Notes: generated by a model from the letters alone, not told the origin. A stretch of DNA of 64,000 nt from Lysobacter sp. (GCA_008015835.1 SSGH01000007.1:370516-434515); one strand, 5' to 3'; positions 12,801 through 21,654 are shown, counted from the first letter of the stretch. Made by a program: numbers and translations.

Positions 12801-15304
12801 TGTGGACCAAAGACGGCATCGGCAATCAAACCTCTTACGCCTACGACACCGCCAATCCGTCCCTGGTACGGACGACGACGAACGCGAAGCTGCAGGCTTG
12901 GAATACGACCTGGAATCTCGCCTGTCAGGCGCCGGCGACCCAAACCGACTACAACAACGTCGTGGTCGAATCGATCCAATACGACCCGTTCTGCCGCCTC
13001 AAGCGCAAGGACATGCCGCAAGGCAATTATCTCGCGATGAGCTATTGCCAAGCGGGGAGCGGCACTAACGACTGCGCCATCGTCAACCCCGCGCTGAATG
13101 GGCAGCACATTCGGGCCGAATTTCCGAACCCGGACGGCAGCAGCGCGCCGAGCTTCTCGAAGCGCTATCTGGACGGCCTCGGAAGGGAAATCGCCGAACA
13201 ACACTCCACTTCGACGCAAACCGACTCGACGGAGACCACGCTGAAAACCTATAACGCGCGCGGCAAGATCGCTAGCATTCATCGGCAGAGCGTCTTGTCG
13301 GAAAGTTACCTCAACTACGACCGTTTCGACCGAAGCGTCGCGATCATCGATGCCGCACTGGGCAAAACGCCGGCAAAATCGATCGAGCTCGCCTATACCG
13401 CGCCCTGGCGGACGACGGTGATCTCTCCCGACGGCGAAACCACTCATATTGTCGCCGACGCCTATGGCCGCACTTCGAAAGAACAGAAGGTCTACAACCC
13501 GGCGGTCGCGCACGAGACGCGGTATGTCTATGACACCCTCGGCAATCGAATCGAGATGTACGATGCCGAGAACAACCGCTGGACGGATACTTACGACTCT
13601 TTAGGTCGGAAGCTGAGCAGCTACGATCCTGATCGCGGGCTCATGCGTTATGCGTATTTCGATACCGGAAAACTCCGCATGAAGACGGACGCGAAAAATG
13701 TGGCGACCTGCTACGAATACGACCCTCTTCTGCGCTTGCAGAAACGAAACGCGTATTGCAACGGCGCGACCCCTCAGGCCGCGACTTGGACCTACGACGA
13801 AATCCGGGCCGGTTACGCCAATATCGGCCGTCTGACATCGGATCACGATGTCTATACGGGGGTCCGCAGCACCTACGACTACGACAACGGCGGACGAACG
13901 GTCAACGAGACACGTATGATCAACGCGGTGACCTATGCGTTCCGCTACGGTTACGATGCGGGCGGTCGCCGCAAATGGACCACGTTCCCGGACGGCGATA
14001 CGCTGGGCACGCCGCTGGCGCCCATCCAGTACGATAGCGCTGGGCGTACGACCTCGATTCCTGGATACGTCAATCAGGTGATGTACCGATTAGGCGAAAA
14101 AGTCGATTTCGTTCGCTTCGCCAACGGCTTGACCACCGCCTACGGTTACGATGTCGCCTACAGACTAGGCAGCATCTCCACTTACAAAGCCAACCTGACG
14201 TATCTGCAGAATCTGACGTACGCACGCTATGCCGACGGCAAAATCAAGACAATCGCGAGTCCATTCGCGGACGAAAGCTGGACTTACGGCTACGACACGG
14301 TCGGTCGATTGACGAGCGCGACCAATCTGTCCACCGCCGCCCATTCGCAGACCTTCGCGTATTCGCCCTCGGGCAATCTGACGTACAACTCGCGCATCGG
14401 CAACTATGTCTATCCGGCGCCCGGCATCGCCTCCGTGCGTCCGCACGCCGCATCGTCCGCAGGCGCGAACGCGTTCGAGTACGACGCTAATGGCAGCCTA
14501 TCGAAGCGCAACGGCATCTACTTGAGTTGGGACAGATTGAATCGACTGACATCGGCTCACGGCGGCACATCCTATCTCTACGATGCGAACGACGAACGCG
14601 TGGTCAAGTATCATCAGGTTGGCACCAGCGTGACGATGAACGTCTACGTCAAACCGAACTATCACGTGAAGAACGGCGTGGTCACGAAGCATATCCAGCT
14701 CAACGGCCACACCATCGCGCGCAAGGTCGGCGGCATGGTGAATTGGATCCACAACGATCACTTGGGCTCGGTCAACGTCATCAGCGATGCCGCCGGCAAC
14801 GAAGTAGTGCGCTATCGTCACCGCCCGTTCGGCGAACGCTTCGGCGCGAGCAACGCCACGCAGGAGGAAGCCGACTTCCTCGGCGAACGCCTGGATATCG
14901 AGAACGGATTGATTTATCAACGCTCGCGGTATTACGACCCCGTACTGGGGCGCTACCTTTCTGCCGACAGGTTGAACCCGCAAAATCCGTCGGTCGGCCC
15001 GAATCGCTACGCTTATGCGGGGAACGACCCCGTCAATCATTTCGACGACGGCAACAGAAAGATCGGCGCCGGCGCAAAGGGCAAAGACTCGGATCAGAGC
15101 TTCGGCGATGCGGCGGTCGGCAGCGCCAAGGAAACGATAGGCAAAGAGATCGCCGGAAAATTATCTGACTTCGTTTCGGATTTGGCCGGATTCGCTACAG
15201 ATCAATTTATCGGCATGGGGCAAATCGTGGGGGGGGCTGTTTTCGGTGACTTGAACGCCAACGGCGCAGAACGCATCCGACAAGAATTGTTAGACGAACG
15301 ATAG
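9878..15304 (+). CDS. Giant exported SpvB/FG-GAP/RHS-repeat protein
   Basis: The protein is 1808 residues with a Sec signal peptide at 1-26. A SpvB-like N-terminal domain follows (about 40-130; SLSLEYSSSGGNGVLGMGWS). Residues 341-678 hold about seven FG-GAP/VCBS-like repeats with the calcium-loop pattern DINGDGKADYV. Then come a TcdB-middle-like stretch (ANGYGMTTTVAYLGS) and many YD repeats (about 1000-1650). The RHS core ends with FLGERLDIENGLIYQRSRYY and NRYAYAGNDPVNHFDDGN near residue 1720. The C-terminal part from about 1723 is short, variable and without a recognised toxin domain. The usual DPxG at the core boundary is replaced by DDGN. The start has GAGG at good spacing. The frame continues after the TAG stop (see next entry). 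No immunity gene was found downstream. Confidence 0.88.
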   Translation: MIAPSASLKRWIVCVFALFSVASAAAYESDIPPLGESYGFGWQAKNTETADFRHSIPIPAPTYLDAEPSLSLEYSSSGGNGVLGMGWSLAGLRKIERFSARKGVPRYDVGDVFYLDGQELVPCTTANVSVSCAYGGTHFAKAENFERITYAATTNEWRIHQKNGNTIFLKSLTNPARVWVVFAEVNRKGAQTDYSWGNISSVTDHPYLLSIAYGPFSGHRITFRYEARPDPIQSAVGSTTLQTVGLRMSQIVVQSHGYVRRGYKLTYRNNVEYTGVSMLTGVQEYGSDLTYDASGAIASGSTLPATTFGWQGDSVGLQGAANGPGYPAVSVGASGLATLGSQRWLADIDGDGRMDLVRKDSGNTLYWSRSNGGGWDGMLSQSAGIHGNGTLRWMADINGDGRADYVTKTSDDNIHYNLSQGRFSFAPGVTQNIGIGIGNTAATWVIDLNGDGYADYVTHAISAGTPCFVYTLGGATGFGPRKDICSGIHGLGAYRWWADVNGDGALDYNAKNNDGNHYWNLFDPKTGTFMAGKSQAGMHTQGSFLRTMADINGDGKADYVVKNTDGCIYWNLSNGIGFGQPQSQCGLIGGAGVAAFADINGDGKADYVQFRQGTTIGANTNYVWHLSTGNGFTSAYSSYLTFNYMPPSTTTPLGGLLFGDVEGDGKNDVIGVFGDGVYRPVKAVSGSRLMTSIANGYGMTTTVAYLGSNQNGLAHLNNPPPMSTVAQIAVNDGRGNVATTTYRFGNGYYDRAEREFRGFGYANIALPCIQNHAIVSGAVVKTTETSCPVVRNWYHQNAAMRNTLMSSQRLSGADYLEITDYKYAIRTNALPYRADLTTVWKMRPERNGACVSAATCEYSATEYQYDVFGNVYGKIEHGDYFMLGDERFTSYSYFYTTSPTLLVDKIAAERIYKGTNNTTPMLGETLYCYDQSGVATPNCGLSPTRGYLTTVKRWLKEENRYVSTHTAYNSNGTVLWTKDGIGNQTSYAYDTANPSLVRTTTNAKLQAWNTTWNLACQAPATQTDYNNVVVESIQYDPFCRLKRKDMPQGNYLAMSYCQAGSGTNDCAIVNPALNGQHIRAEFPNPDGSSAPSFSKRYLDGLGREIAEQHSTSTQTDSTETTLKTYNARGKIASIHRQSVLSESYLNYDRFDRSVAIIDAALGKTPAKSIELAYTAPWRTTVISPDGETTHIVADAYGRTSKEQKVYNPAVAHETRYVYDTLGNRIEMYDAENNRWTDTYDSLGRKLSSYDPDRGLMRYAYFDTGKLRMKTDAKNVATCYEYDPLLRLQKRNAYCNGATPQAATWTYDEIRAGYANIGRLTSDHDVYTGVRSTYDYDNGGRTVNETRMINAVTYAFRYGYDAGGRRKWTTFPDGDTLGTPLAPIQYDSAGRTTSIPGYVNQVMYRLGEKVDFVRFANGLTTAYGYDVAYRLGSISTYKANLTYLQNLTYARYADGKIKTIASPFADESWTYGYDTVGRLTSATNLSTAAHSQTFAYSPSGNLTYNSRIGNYVYPAPGIASVRPHAASSAGANAFEYDANGSLSKRNGIYLSWDRLNRLTSAHGGTSYLYDANDERVVKYHQVGTSVTMNVYVKPNYHVKNGVVTKHIQLNGHTIARKVGGMVNWIHNDHLGSVNVISDAAGNEVVRYRHRPFGERFGASNATQEEADFLGERLDIENGLIYQRSRYYDPVLGRYLSADRLNPQNPSVGPNRYAYAGNDPVNHFDDGNRKIGAGAKGKDSDQSFGDAAVGSAKETIGKEIAGKLSDFVSDLAGFATDQFIGMGQIVGGAVFGDLNANGAERIRQELLDER

Positions 15305-15739
15305 AAATTCTACGACCGCTATAGCATCGATGCCGCGATACAAGCAGCCAATCGCGAACTAGCGCCCTCCTGGTGGTACAACATGGGCTACGGCTTGAGC
15401 GAATGGCGCCAATATGTCGATTCGCATACGGGAAGCGGCTGGCGGGCTGAAAAGAATCGACACGACAACGAACAAAGCACACATGACGCTCTTCGCAGAG
15501 AGGGCATACAGCCCGGAATGTCCGATGTGGGCTACGGCGGCGTGTATTACGGCCCGCACGGCGTACCGCCAACGGGCGGCGGTTCGAGTAGCTCAAGCAA
15601 TACGAGCGGCTACAGCAGTTCGGACACGTCGGGGCGCTGGGGACCCTACACCGGCTGGACCAATACCAGCGGTATGACATACGACAGCGGCGCCAACGCG
15701 ACGCCCTCCACCGACGACGGCGACGACGGCGACGACTGA
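15305..15739 (+). pseudogene. In-frame continuation of the RHS protein after a TAG codon
   Basis: Directly after the TAG at 15302-15304 the same frame stays open for 144 codons. It begins KFYDRYSIDAAIQAANREL, which continues the helix of the preceding RIRQELLDER, and runs through GYGLSEWRQYVDSHTG to a Gly/Ser/Asp-rich tail ending DDGDDGDD. No ATG with a ribosome-binding site suits an independent gene; the first ATG in frame is at 15383. The simplest reading is a nonsense mutation, or a sequencing error, or stop-codon readthrough, cutting the native C-terminus from the RHS protein. Confidence 0.65.
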
Positions 15740-15778
15740 TCGTTCGCACCCAGCCCGATTTCGGATGCGTGATCGGCC

Positions 15779-15803
15779 AAACGCCCGCCCTCGGCGGGCG
15801 TTT
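15779..15803 (+). terminator. Strong hairpin after the RHS reading frame
   Basis: Perfect 11-base arms (15779-15789 and 15793-15803) enclose a 3-base loop, with a short T run within the right arm end. It lies 40 bases beyond the distal stop of the RHS frame, supporting the idea that transcription is meant to extend past the TAG. Confidence 0.65.
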
Positions 15804-15936
15804 GCGTTAAGCGCACGGCCGACGGCGGCGGAGCGCATTCGGACTTTTCCCACCCCGCATCGCGGCATTGTCCGATAGCGCTGGTCCGGCCGACGCACGA
15901 TCCTGAAGCCCGCGCTACAATCCACCGGACATGCCC

Positions 15937-16218
15937 ATGATCGACCTCAGCCAAATCGACGACCTCGCCCGCCGCCTCAGCGGCTTGGTGCCCCCCGCGC
16001 TGCGCGAGGGCCGCGAGGAAATGCAGGACAACTTCAAGGCCGCGCTGCAAAGCGGCTTGGCCAAGCTCGACCTGGTCACCCGTGAGGAATTCGACGTGCA
16101 GCGCGCGGTGCTTGTCCGCACGCGGCAGCAGTTGGACGACCTGCGCCTCGTCGTCGAACGCCTCGAAGCGCAACTCGCCGAGCGCGACGGCAGCGACGCC
16201 GCAACGCCCCGCGACTGA
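15937..16218 (+). CDS. ubiK: Ubiquinone biosynthesis accessory factor UbiK (BMFP family)
   Basis: The small coiled-coil protein is about 93 residues. Its N-terminus MIDLSQIDDLARRLSGLVPP and the following amphipathic helices (LVTREEFDVQRAVLVRTRQQ) match the BMFP/YqiC family, which supports the cytosolic ubiquinone-assembly complex with UbiJ in aerobically growing proteobacteria. The ATG at 15937 gives the family N-terminus; one two codons earlier (15931) is also possible, and neither has a strong ribosome-binding site. A TACAAT box stands just upstream at about 15916. It is 11 bases upstream of comM, a usual arrangement in xanthomonads. Confidence 0.85.
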   Translation: MIDLSQIDDLARRLSGLVPPALREGREEMQDNFKAALQSGLAKLDLVTREEFDVQRAVLVRTRQQLDDLRLVVERLEAQLAERDGSDAATPRD

Positions 16219-16229
16219 GGGGCATCGCC

Positions 16230-17744
16230 ATGAATCTTGCGCTTGCGCACACCCGTGCGCGGTCGGGCGTGCGTGCGCCCGCGGTGAAGGTGGAGGTCTA
16301 CCTCGGCGGCGGCCTGCCCCGGATGTCGATCGTCGGCCTGCCCGAAGCCGCGGTGCGCGAAGCCAAAGACCGCGTGCGCGCGGCGATCCAATGCGCGCAA
16401 TACGAATTCCCCGCGCGCGTCATCACCGTCAATCTGGCGCCCGCCGATTTGCCAAAAGACGGCGGCCGCTACGACCTGCCGATCGCGCTCGGCATCCTCG
16501 CCGCCAGCGGGCAGATCCCCGTGCAGGCGCTGGCCGAATACGAATTTCTCGGCGAACTCGGCCTGACCGGCGAATTGCGCAGCGTCGATGGCGTGCTGCC
16601 CGCCGCCTTGGCCGCTGCGCAAACCGGCCGAAAATTGATCGTGCCTGCCGGCAACGGCGCCGAAGCCGCGCTCGCCTCCGATGTCGAGGCCTACACCGCG
16701 CGCACATTGCTCGAAGTCTGCGCCGCGCTCAACGGCAACAAACGCTTGCCCCAGGCCATCGCACCCGCCGCGGAATACGACCACGGCCCCGATCTGCGCG
16801 ACGTGCGCGGTCAAACCCATGCGCGACGCGCGCTGGAAGTGGCGGCGGCCGGCGGCCATCACTTGCTGCTCGTCGGCCCGCCCGGCTGCGGCAAGACCTT
16901 ACTGGCCTCGCGCTTGCCGGGACTGCTGCCCGACGCCAGCGAAGCCGACGCCCTGGACACCGCCGCGATCGCATCGGTCAGCGGTCGCGGCCTCGACCCC
17001 ACGCGCTGGCGCACGCGCCCGTTCCGCAACCCGCACCACACCGCCAGCGCGGTCGCCCTCGTCGGCGGCGGCGCCGACCCACGCCCCGGCGAAATCTCCC
17101 TCGCCCACAACGGCGTTCTGTTTTTGGACGAATTGCCCGAGTGGGACCGCCGCGCCCTCGAAGTGCTGCGCGAACCGCTGGAATCGGGCGTCGTCACCAT
17201 CTCCCGCGCCGCGCGACAAAGCGAATTCCCCGCACGCTTCCAACTCGTCGCCGCGATGAACCCCTGCCCCTGCGGCTGGGCCGGCGATCCCTCGGGCCGC
17301 TGCCGCTGTCATCCCGATGCGATCCAACGCTATCGCAACAAGATCTCGGGGCCTCTGCTCGAACGTATCGATCTGCATCTTGAAGTTCCGCGTTTGCCTC
17401 CGGCTGAATTACGGCCTGATGCACCGCAGGGTGAGTGCAGCGATGTCGTTCGTGTACGCGTTATTCGTGCGCGCGAAATACAACAACGTCGCGCAGGGCG
17501 TTGCAACGCACATCTCGATCAATCGGAAACAAATGCAGTGTGCAGGCTCGCACGCGAAGATCAGCAGATGCTGGAAAACGCGATTGATCTATTGCAACTC
17601 TCGGCGCGTTCGATGCATCGCATTTTGCGGGTGGCGCGGACGATTGCCGATCTTGCTGGTAGTGCGGACATCTTCGGCTCACATGTGGCTGAGGCGATTG
17701 GTTATCGGCGAGCAGAGCATGGCGCAGCCAAGCAGGTCACTTGA
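16230..17744 (+). CDS. comM: ComM / YifB-type magnesium-chelatase-like AAA helicase, with a replaced 3' end
   Basis: The product is 504 residues, full length for ComM, a hexameric helicase promoting branch migration in natural transformation. Residues 1-170 are the lon-protease-like ChlI domain. The Walker A sequence GPPGCGKT lies near 214-221 and the Walker B sequence VLFLDELPEW near 293. The Mg_chelatase C-terminal domain follows NPCPCGWAGDPSGRC. The ribosome-binding site is GAGGGG. From about 17291 the base use changes: the last 450 bases are visibly AT-richer than the first 1060. A second, GC-rich comM 3' end lies at 22088-22564. This indicates that an island integrated here and supplied a new 3' end that keeps the frame open. 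Confidence 0.92.
   Translation: MNLALAHTRARSGVRAPAVKVEVYLGGGLPRMSIVGLPEAAVREAKDRVRAAIQCAQYEFPARVITVNLAPADLPKDGGRYDLPIALGILAASGQIPVQALAEYEFLGELGLTGELRSVDGVLPAALAAAQTGRKLIVPAGNGAEAALASDVEAYTARTLLEVCAALNGNKRLPQAIAPAAEYDHGPDLRDVRGQTHARRALEVAAAGGHHLLLVGPPGCGKTLLASRLPGLLPDASEADALDTAAIASVSGRGLDPTRWRTRPFRNPHHTASAVALVGGGADPRPGEISLAHNGVLFLDELPEWDRRALEVLREPLESGVVTISRAARQSEFPARFQLVAAMNPCPCGWAGDPSGRCRCHPDAIQRYRNKISGPLLERIDLHLEVPRLPPAELRPDAPQGECSDVVRVRVIRAREIQQRRAGRCNAHLDQSETNAVCRLAREDQQMLENAIDLLQLSARSMHRILRVARTIADLAGSADIFGSHVAEAIGYRRAEHGAAKQVT
17265..17290 (+). other. Left junction (attL-like) of the island in comM
   Basis: A 26-base stretch starting TGCCCCTGCGGCTGGGCC and coding for CPCGWAGD is identical to 22088-22113. 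Before it the two loci are unrelated; after it they are homologous but diverged. It is therefore the likely crossover or integration core. No integrase gene is visible in the island. Confidence 0.7.
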
Positions 17745-17832
17745 AATTTTAGCCTGTGACATTGCAACGGAGTTAGCCAAACGAAGTGAAGTCGCGTCAA
17801 TTTTTCAACAGAGATCTAGTGATGCCGCCCAC

Positions 17833-19092
17833 TCACATCTTCGCTCCAAACGCGATGTCGAAGGTGATGGCTTCACTTCTAAGTGATGTGCGACTACTAC
17901 TGTGCTCCGCAGACATATATGCGGTTAAAGGAGAATCCCATATCACTTGGCCGAGTTGCTTACGCAGGTTCCGGAAGGCGATCTCGCCGTCGTCACCCAT
18001 GATGCGCAGGTTATCCATGAGAATTCGTAACCCTGGAGTGTAGACAGGCAATCCTCGCTCAGCAGCTTGCAGCAAGTAGGCCTTGATTTCGGATACATTA
18101 CTAGGGTCCTGCCGAATCAACTGCGCCGCCCAGATTACACAACCATCGGGCAGGAAGTCGAAATGATCAGCAAGATTGCGCGCCCAGTCACGCATCTTGT
18201 CGAAACGTTGCATCTTCAAAAGTAGATAGCCACCTACCGCAGCAGCATACGGATCGGCCATCTTTCCGCCGATCAGTCGCGCGGATTTGTCTGCCCATCC
18301 TGACATCGCGTTAGCCGCCTCCAAGTCTCCACGACTCAAATAGTTCAAGATTGTGTCAGCAACTGGCTCTGTCGTCTCAACACGCACACTGTAGACGAGC
18401 GACTTCTCAACGGTGAGTCGATCAGCACGCGCCCACAATCTATTAGCATTACCCGGGATACGAACAAGAAGTTTACGGCCATCGTCCTGCCTCACATTAA
18501 GCTCCAGCGGCGGATCGAACGGCGGACCACCAACATCCCACACTGCTTCACGCGCTTGAGATACCTGGACGGCGGTCCATCGTGAATGATCACATGACTC
18601 AAGCCATGCACGCGCGTATGAGCCAAGACTAACTTCTTTATCTTCAAATTCCTTTGTGGGTGTTACAGCCGTACGCCAAACGTGGTACCGGCGCAATTCT
18701 TGGCGACTGGCAAGATCACGCCCCGAATAGCTTTGCATCGCATCACGCAGGCGGGTCTCGTCTAGCACTGACTGCAGGCCCACATGTTGTGGTACCGGAA
18801 TTTCAGACGATGACGACTGACTCAAGTCCCACGAATATTGGTGGAAGTGACGAGGTGCCCGGAGGGCATCCATAGTCACGACACTCTCTAAAATTCCAGG
18901 CTCGTTCAGTGTTACATACTTGCCAGATGGCAGATGCACTCTCAAAAAACTGGCTTTTTTTGAAGTGGAAACCGTTTGCTGCTGACCGCCTTTGATCATT
19001 AGTCTCTTAAGAATGCTTTGATCCGGCGAGACGGCTTCGACCACCATCGGCGGCAAATCTGCGCCAAAAGTAATTTTGAAGTCGCTGGTCAT
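17833..19092 (-). CDS. Third gene of the hydrolase-caspase operon; unknown, helical-repeat C-terminus
   Basis: The protein is 419 residues with no signal peptide or TM segment. Residues 1-70 look beta-rich (FKITFGADLPPMVVEAVSP, SFLRVHLPSGKYVTL), similar in style to the beta-sandwich tail of the caspase encoded upstream. Residues about 195-260 include further beta strands (LLVRIPGNANRLWARADRL). Residues 260-390 form paired helices resembling TPR-like repeats (AAAVGGYLLLKMQRFDKMRD, IKAYLLQAAERGLPVYTP). The start ATG overlaps the caspase stop by 4 bases, so translation is coupled. I do not recognise the family. A scaffold, sensor or substrate of the caspase is inference. The DNA is AT-richer than host genes. 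Confidence 0.8.
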   Translation of the reverse strand: MTSDFKITFGADLPPMVVEAVSPDQSILKRLMIKGGQQQTVSTSKKASFLRVHLPSGKYVTLNEPGILESVVTMDALRAPRHFHQYSWDLSQSSSSEIPVPQHVGLQSVLDETRLRDAMQSYSGRDLASRQELRRYHVWRTAVTPTKEFEDKEVSLGSYARAWLESCDHSRWTAVQVSQAREAVWDVGGPPFDPPLELNVRQDDGRKLLVRIPGNANRLWARADRLTVEKSLVYSVRVETTEPVADTILNYLSRGDLEAANAMSGWADKSARLIGGKMADPYAAAVGGYLLLKMQRFDKMRDWARNLADHFDFLPDGCVIWAAQLIRQDPSNVSEIKAYLLQAAERGLPVYTPGLRILMDNLRIMGDDGEIAFRNLRKQLGQVIWDSPLTAYMSAEHSSSRTSLRSEAITFDIAFGAKM

Positions 19093-20222
19093 GGGAACTC
19101 CACTCCTTCAAAGATAGCTGGACTTAGTAGTAATTTGATCGGAGGAGGCTCCTGGAACTCTCCCCCAGGAAATTTCAATATTACCTGCCAGTCCCCCGGC
19201 TCCACTTCTTTTACTAGCGGCTTTGGATCATTCACGCCCGCCCTATATTTGATGCCATCGCGTACCATTTCGATATCAGCAGCTGCAGTCGCCTCATCGC
19301 TACTGCACTTTATTTTTGCAATCACCATCCCCGTTGGCGGCTCATGGATCTTACCCAAGCCGGAAATATTAGGATTGCAATCAAGGGGCGCTGAATAGAC
19401 CTCAGCAAAATGAAACATGACTTCTCCGAGAGACTTTGCGAGAGAATGCGTATGCACTACCCACTTGTCGCCCCCTTTGTTGCTCGCCGCAAGGCCATTT
19501 AAGCAACGGATCAACGCACGCCCAAAATACGACACATCATTTTCCGGTCCAAATGCGTCTTTGCCTTCGGTAGTTGCGTAATAAGTTGCACTGCATTTTA
19601 CCGAATCGCTGTAGTCGCTTTTGATCAACCGTTGACCTTCGACGCCCACATCTTGCAGCATTCCGAACTCCACTCCACGGCACGCATCGACGAAAAACAG
19701 CTGTGTTTGCGCTTTACATGACCGCATTCCGACGCGAGTTGCATCGAAGTTGATGCATTTGCGCCAATCGTTGAGGACAGCTGGATCCTTGAAATCTTCA
19801 GGCAAAATGAATTGTTCATCTTTAGCCAAGCCATGCCCGCAGAAGTAGAAGAAAGCAATGTTTTTTTCGTTCTTCGAGCATCTCGCCACCCATCGACTGA
19901 ATGCCTCATCGATGTGCTGGAAGGTGGCCGTCTCCACATCCACTGTCATACCCGCACTATTCTCGACTTTATCGCTGGGGGAAAGTACGAGCTCGACTGA
20001 GCCTAACGGATTTTCTTTGTTGCTGTAGCTCTCCATCAACCAACGTACGATTTCAATGGCAGTGTATCGTGGCGTCGTCACTTGACCAAGATTGAGAGGA
20101 TCGGCCGCGAGTGGACCAGAACCACCATTCAGATGAGGATAGTCTGCAACACCTATGACGATCGCGTGCAGTCTCGGTTGATCCGTGACTTTCTCAGGAG
20201 CGTCTGGAAAGAGAAGTGTCAT
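19089..20222 (-). CDS. Caspase-like cysteine protease (peptidase C14 type)
   Basis: The protein is 377 residues. The caspase-fold catalytic pair is visible: His130 in FFYFCGHGLAKDEQF and Cys181 in LFFVDACRGVEF, each after a hydrophobic strand as in metacaspases. The N-terminus RLHAIVIGVADYPHLNGG is the typical first strand with the p20 start. A C-terminal segment (about 300-377; ADIEMVRDGIKYRAGVNDPK, GDWQVILKFPGGEF) looks like a small beta-sandwich. Its start overlaps the stop of the upstream hydrolase gene by 4 bases (ATGA), and its stop overlaps the next start in the same way. Bacterial caspase-like proteases often act in abortive anti-phage defence; that role here is inferred from the family, the island location and the operon. 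Confidence 0.88.
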   Translation of the reverse strand: MTLLFPDAPEKVTDQPRLHAIVIGVADYPHLNGGSGPLAADPLNLGQVTTPRYTAIEIVRWLMESYSNKENPLGSVELVLSPSDKVENSAGMTVDVETATFQHIDEAFSRWVARCSKNEKNIAFFYFCGHGLAKDEQFILPEDFKDPAVLNDWRKCINFDATRVGMRSCKAQTQLFFVDACRGVEFGMLQDVGVEGQRLIKSDYSDSVKCSATYYATTEGKDAFGPENDVSYFGRALIRCLNGLAASNKGGDKWVVHTHSLAKSLGEVMFHFAEVYSAPLDCNPNISGLGKIHEPPTGMVIAKIKCSSDEATAAADIEMVRDGIKYRAGVNDPKPLVKEVEPGDWQVILKFPGGEFQEPPPIKLLLSPAIFEGVEFP

Positions 20223-21457
20223 ATGATTGGCAACTTGTCGATGCGAGCTCTCAACCGCTCATAGAAGCGAGCCTGCTCAAAGTATGCGCCGTGCGCTTTA
20301 ACAACGTATGTTTTTGTGTCATACGGATAGTCGAGTACTTCTTTGAAGATCGACTTGCATGAGTACGAAAAAATATCCACCTCGTCGAACACATTGATCC
20401 AGTGCTTAATGTTGCTTGGCTTTGAAACCAAATTGCCGCCGCGTCCCGGTATGTCATCTCGGCTAGCCTTGAAAAGTTTCATTTCTTCAAAATGAGAAAC
20501 TTGGGAGCCAACTGACACAAATAGATCAACAGTTAGGCTTGGGCAGAAGTGAGTCAAGAGATCGTAGGAGATAACACCACCCAGACTGTGGCCGATCACT
20601 ACGACTGGTTCATTAGGGGCTGCCGCTATCGCATCGCCCCATGCACTGAGTAGAAACTCTGGGATCTCGCCTGGGTCTTCTTTGTCTTTTCGCCCGTTCA
20701 TGTATATGAAGACATCACCGAAGAACCTTCCAAGAGTAGCGTTGAGTGAGGCTCGGTTCCAAGCCAGCATTTTCGTAGAAGCGAAATCGCCCGTGCGATC
20801 AAGAACCTTTACAGCAACCGCCTTGGTTGCCTGCTTGAGCTTCGCTGCGCCAGCAGAAACGATGTTTCCCATCTTGTCGACAACGCCGAGCGCCTGGATG
20901 CCTTCAGTTGCAGCACTTTTCGAATTAATCGCAACAATCAACTGATTACAGAACTGCTCATCTGTTGTGACGCCCTTAAGCCAATCTGGTGGAGGCCTCG
21001 GCGACTCAAACTCAGCGGCATAAACTTGTGCGTCCACAGCAAATGTGGCAGCGATAGATGCTTGAGAAGTCCTTGCTGTTTGAAGTACAAGCTCGATGAC
21101 GACATCCACGGCACGCGGCAAAGATTGTTTCGCTATTGACAGCAAGGGCTGATCGCGCGCGATCATAGGATCACTAAGGGCGTCGCATATCACTGCGACG
21201 AGTGGACGCAGATCCGACGCAACGCCAGGACCAAGAGATTCCATTTCACCAGAAGGAAGCGACTTCATGTTCCAAGCAAACTTGGTCGCTAAATTGCCCC
21301 AGTAAGGGAAGACAGGTTTGACGTTGACTAACTGCTTGCCATTGATTGACGCACCTGTGAGAAACCGAATTAGGAACTGCTCGGTTACCTGCCGCCGAGC
21401 CTCATATGTGGGATCGTCGATTCGGTTGTTCACACCGTGGACGAAGATCACTGCCAT
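20219..21457 (-). CDS. Alpha/beta serine hydrolase, first gene of the caspase operon
   Basis: The protein is 412 residues. The fold starts with MAVIFVHGVNN (oxyanion-hole HGV). The nucleophile elbow is VVVIGHSLGG with Ser291. A likely catalytic His is at 389 (VKAHGAYF), and acidic candidates lie around 358-361 (NVFDEVDIF). Between the first strand and the nucleophile lies a 250-residue helical insertion with small-residue-rich runs (IVSAGAAKLKQATKAVAVKV) that could bind membrane or a partner. The family includes lipases and esterases; the substrate is unknown. The ATG at 21457 follows AAGGGA. It heads a three-gene coupled operon with the caspase, which suggests that one enzyme controls or activates the other. 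Confidence 0.82.
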   Translation of the reverse strand: MAVIFVHGVNNRIDDPTYEARRQVTEQFLIRFLTGASINGKQLVNVKPVFPYWGNLATKFAWNMKSLPSGEMESLGPGVASDLRPLVAVICDALSDPMIARDQPLLSIAKQSLPRAVDVVIELVLQTARTSQASIAATFAVDAQVYAAEFESPRPPPDWLKGVTTDEQFCNQLIVAINSKSAATEGIQALGVVDKMGNIVSAGAAKLKQATKAVAVKVLDRTGDFASTKMLAWNRASLNATLGRFFGDVFIYMNGRKDKEDPGEIPEFLLSAWGDAIAAAPNEPVVVIGHSLGGVISYDLLTHFCPSLTVDLFVSVGSQVSHFEEMKLFKASRDDIPGRGGNLVSKPSNIKHWINVFDEVDIFSYSCKSIFKEVLDYPYDTKTYVVKAHGAYFEQARFYERLRARIDKLPII

Positions 21458-21654
21458 GATTACAGTCCCTTGCTTTTTATACGCGTCTATTTGATTTGTT
21501 TAACAAAAATTTGCACAAAATACTAGTACCCCGTTGAAATGACGAAGAAGCATGCTGCCTCACCCGGACAGCACGGCCGAAGCGTCGGAGGCGACGCCGC
21601 TCCGCACCATCATCAGCCGCGACTTTGAGTAAGTTGCGAAGCTGTGCCGGGGGA
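21458..21654 (-). promoter_or_regulatory. Intergenic control region upstream of the hydrolase-caspase operon
   Basis: The region nearest the operon is AT-rich and has near-palindromes: TTTGTTTAACAAA around 21495-21507 and TACTAGTA around 21520-21527. These are candidate operators for the neighbouring two-HTH regulator. The part from about 21540 to 21654 is GC-rich with no convincing gene. Operator function is inference. Confidence 0.4.

Noticed and set aside
19089..20222. Assignment of the caspase gene to type IV Thoeris or to a gasdermin system
   Set aside because: No TIR, SLOG or gasdermin-like pore protein lies next to it; the partners are a hydrolase and an unknown helical protein.
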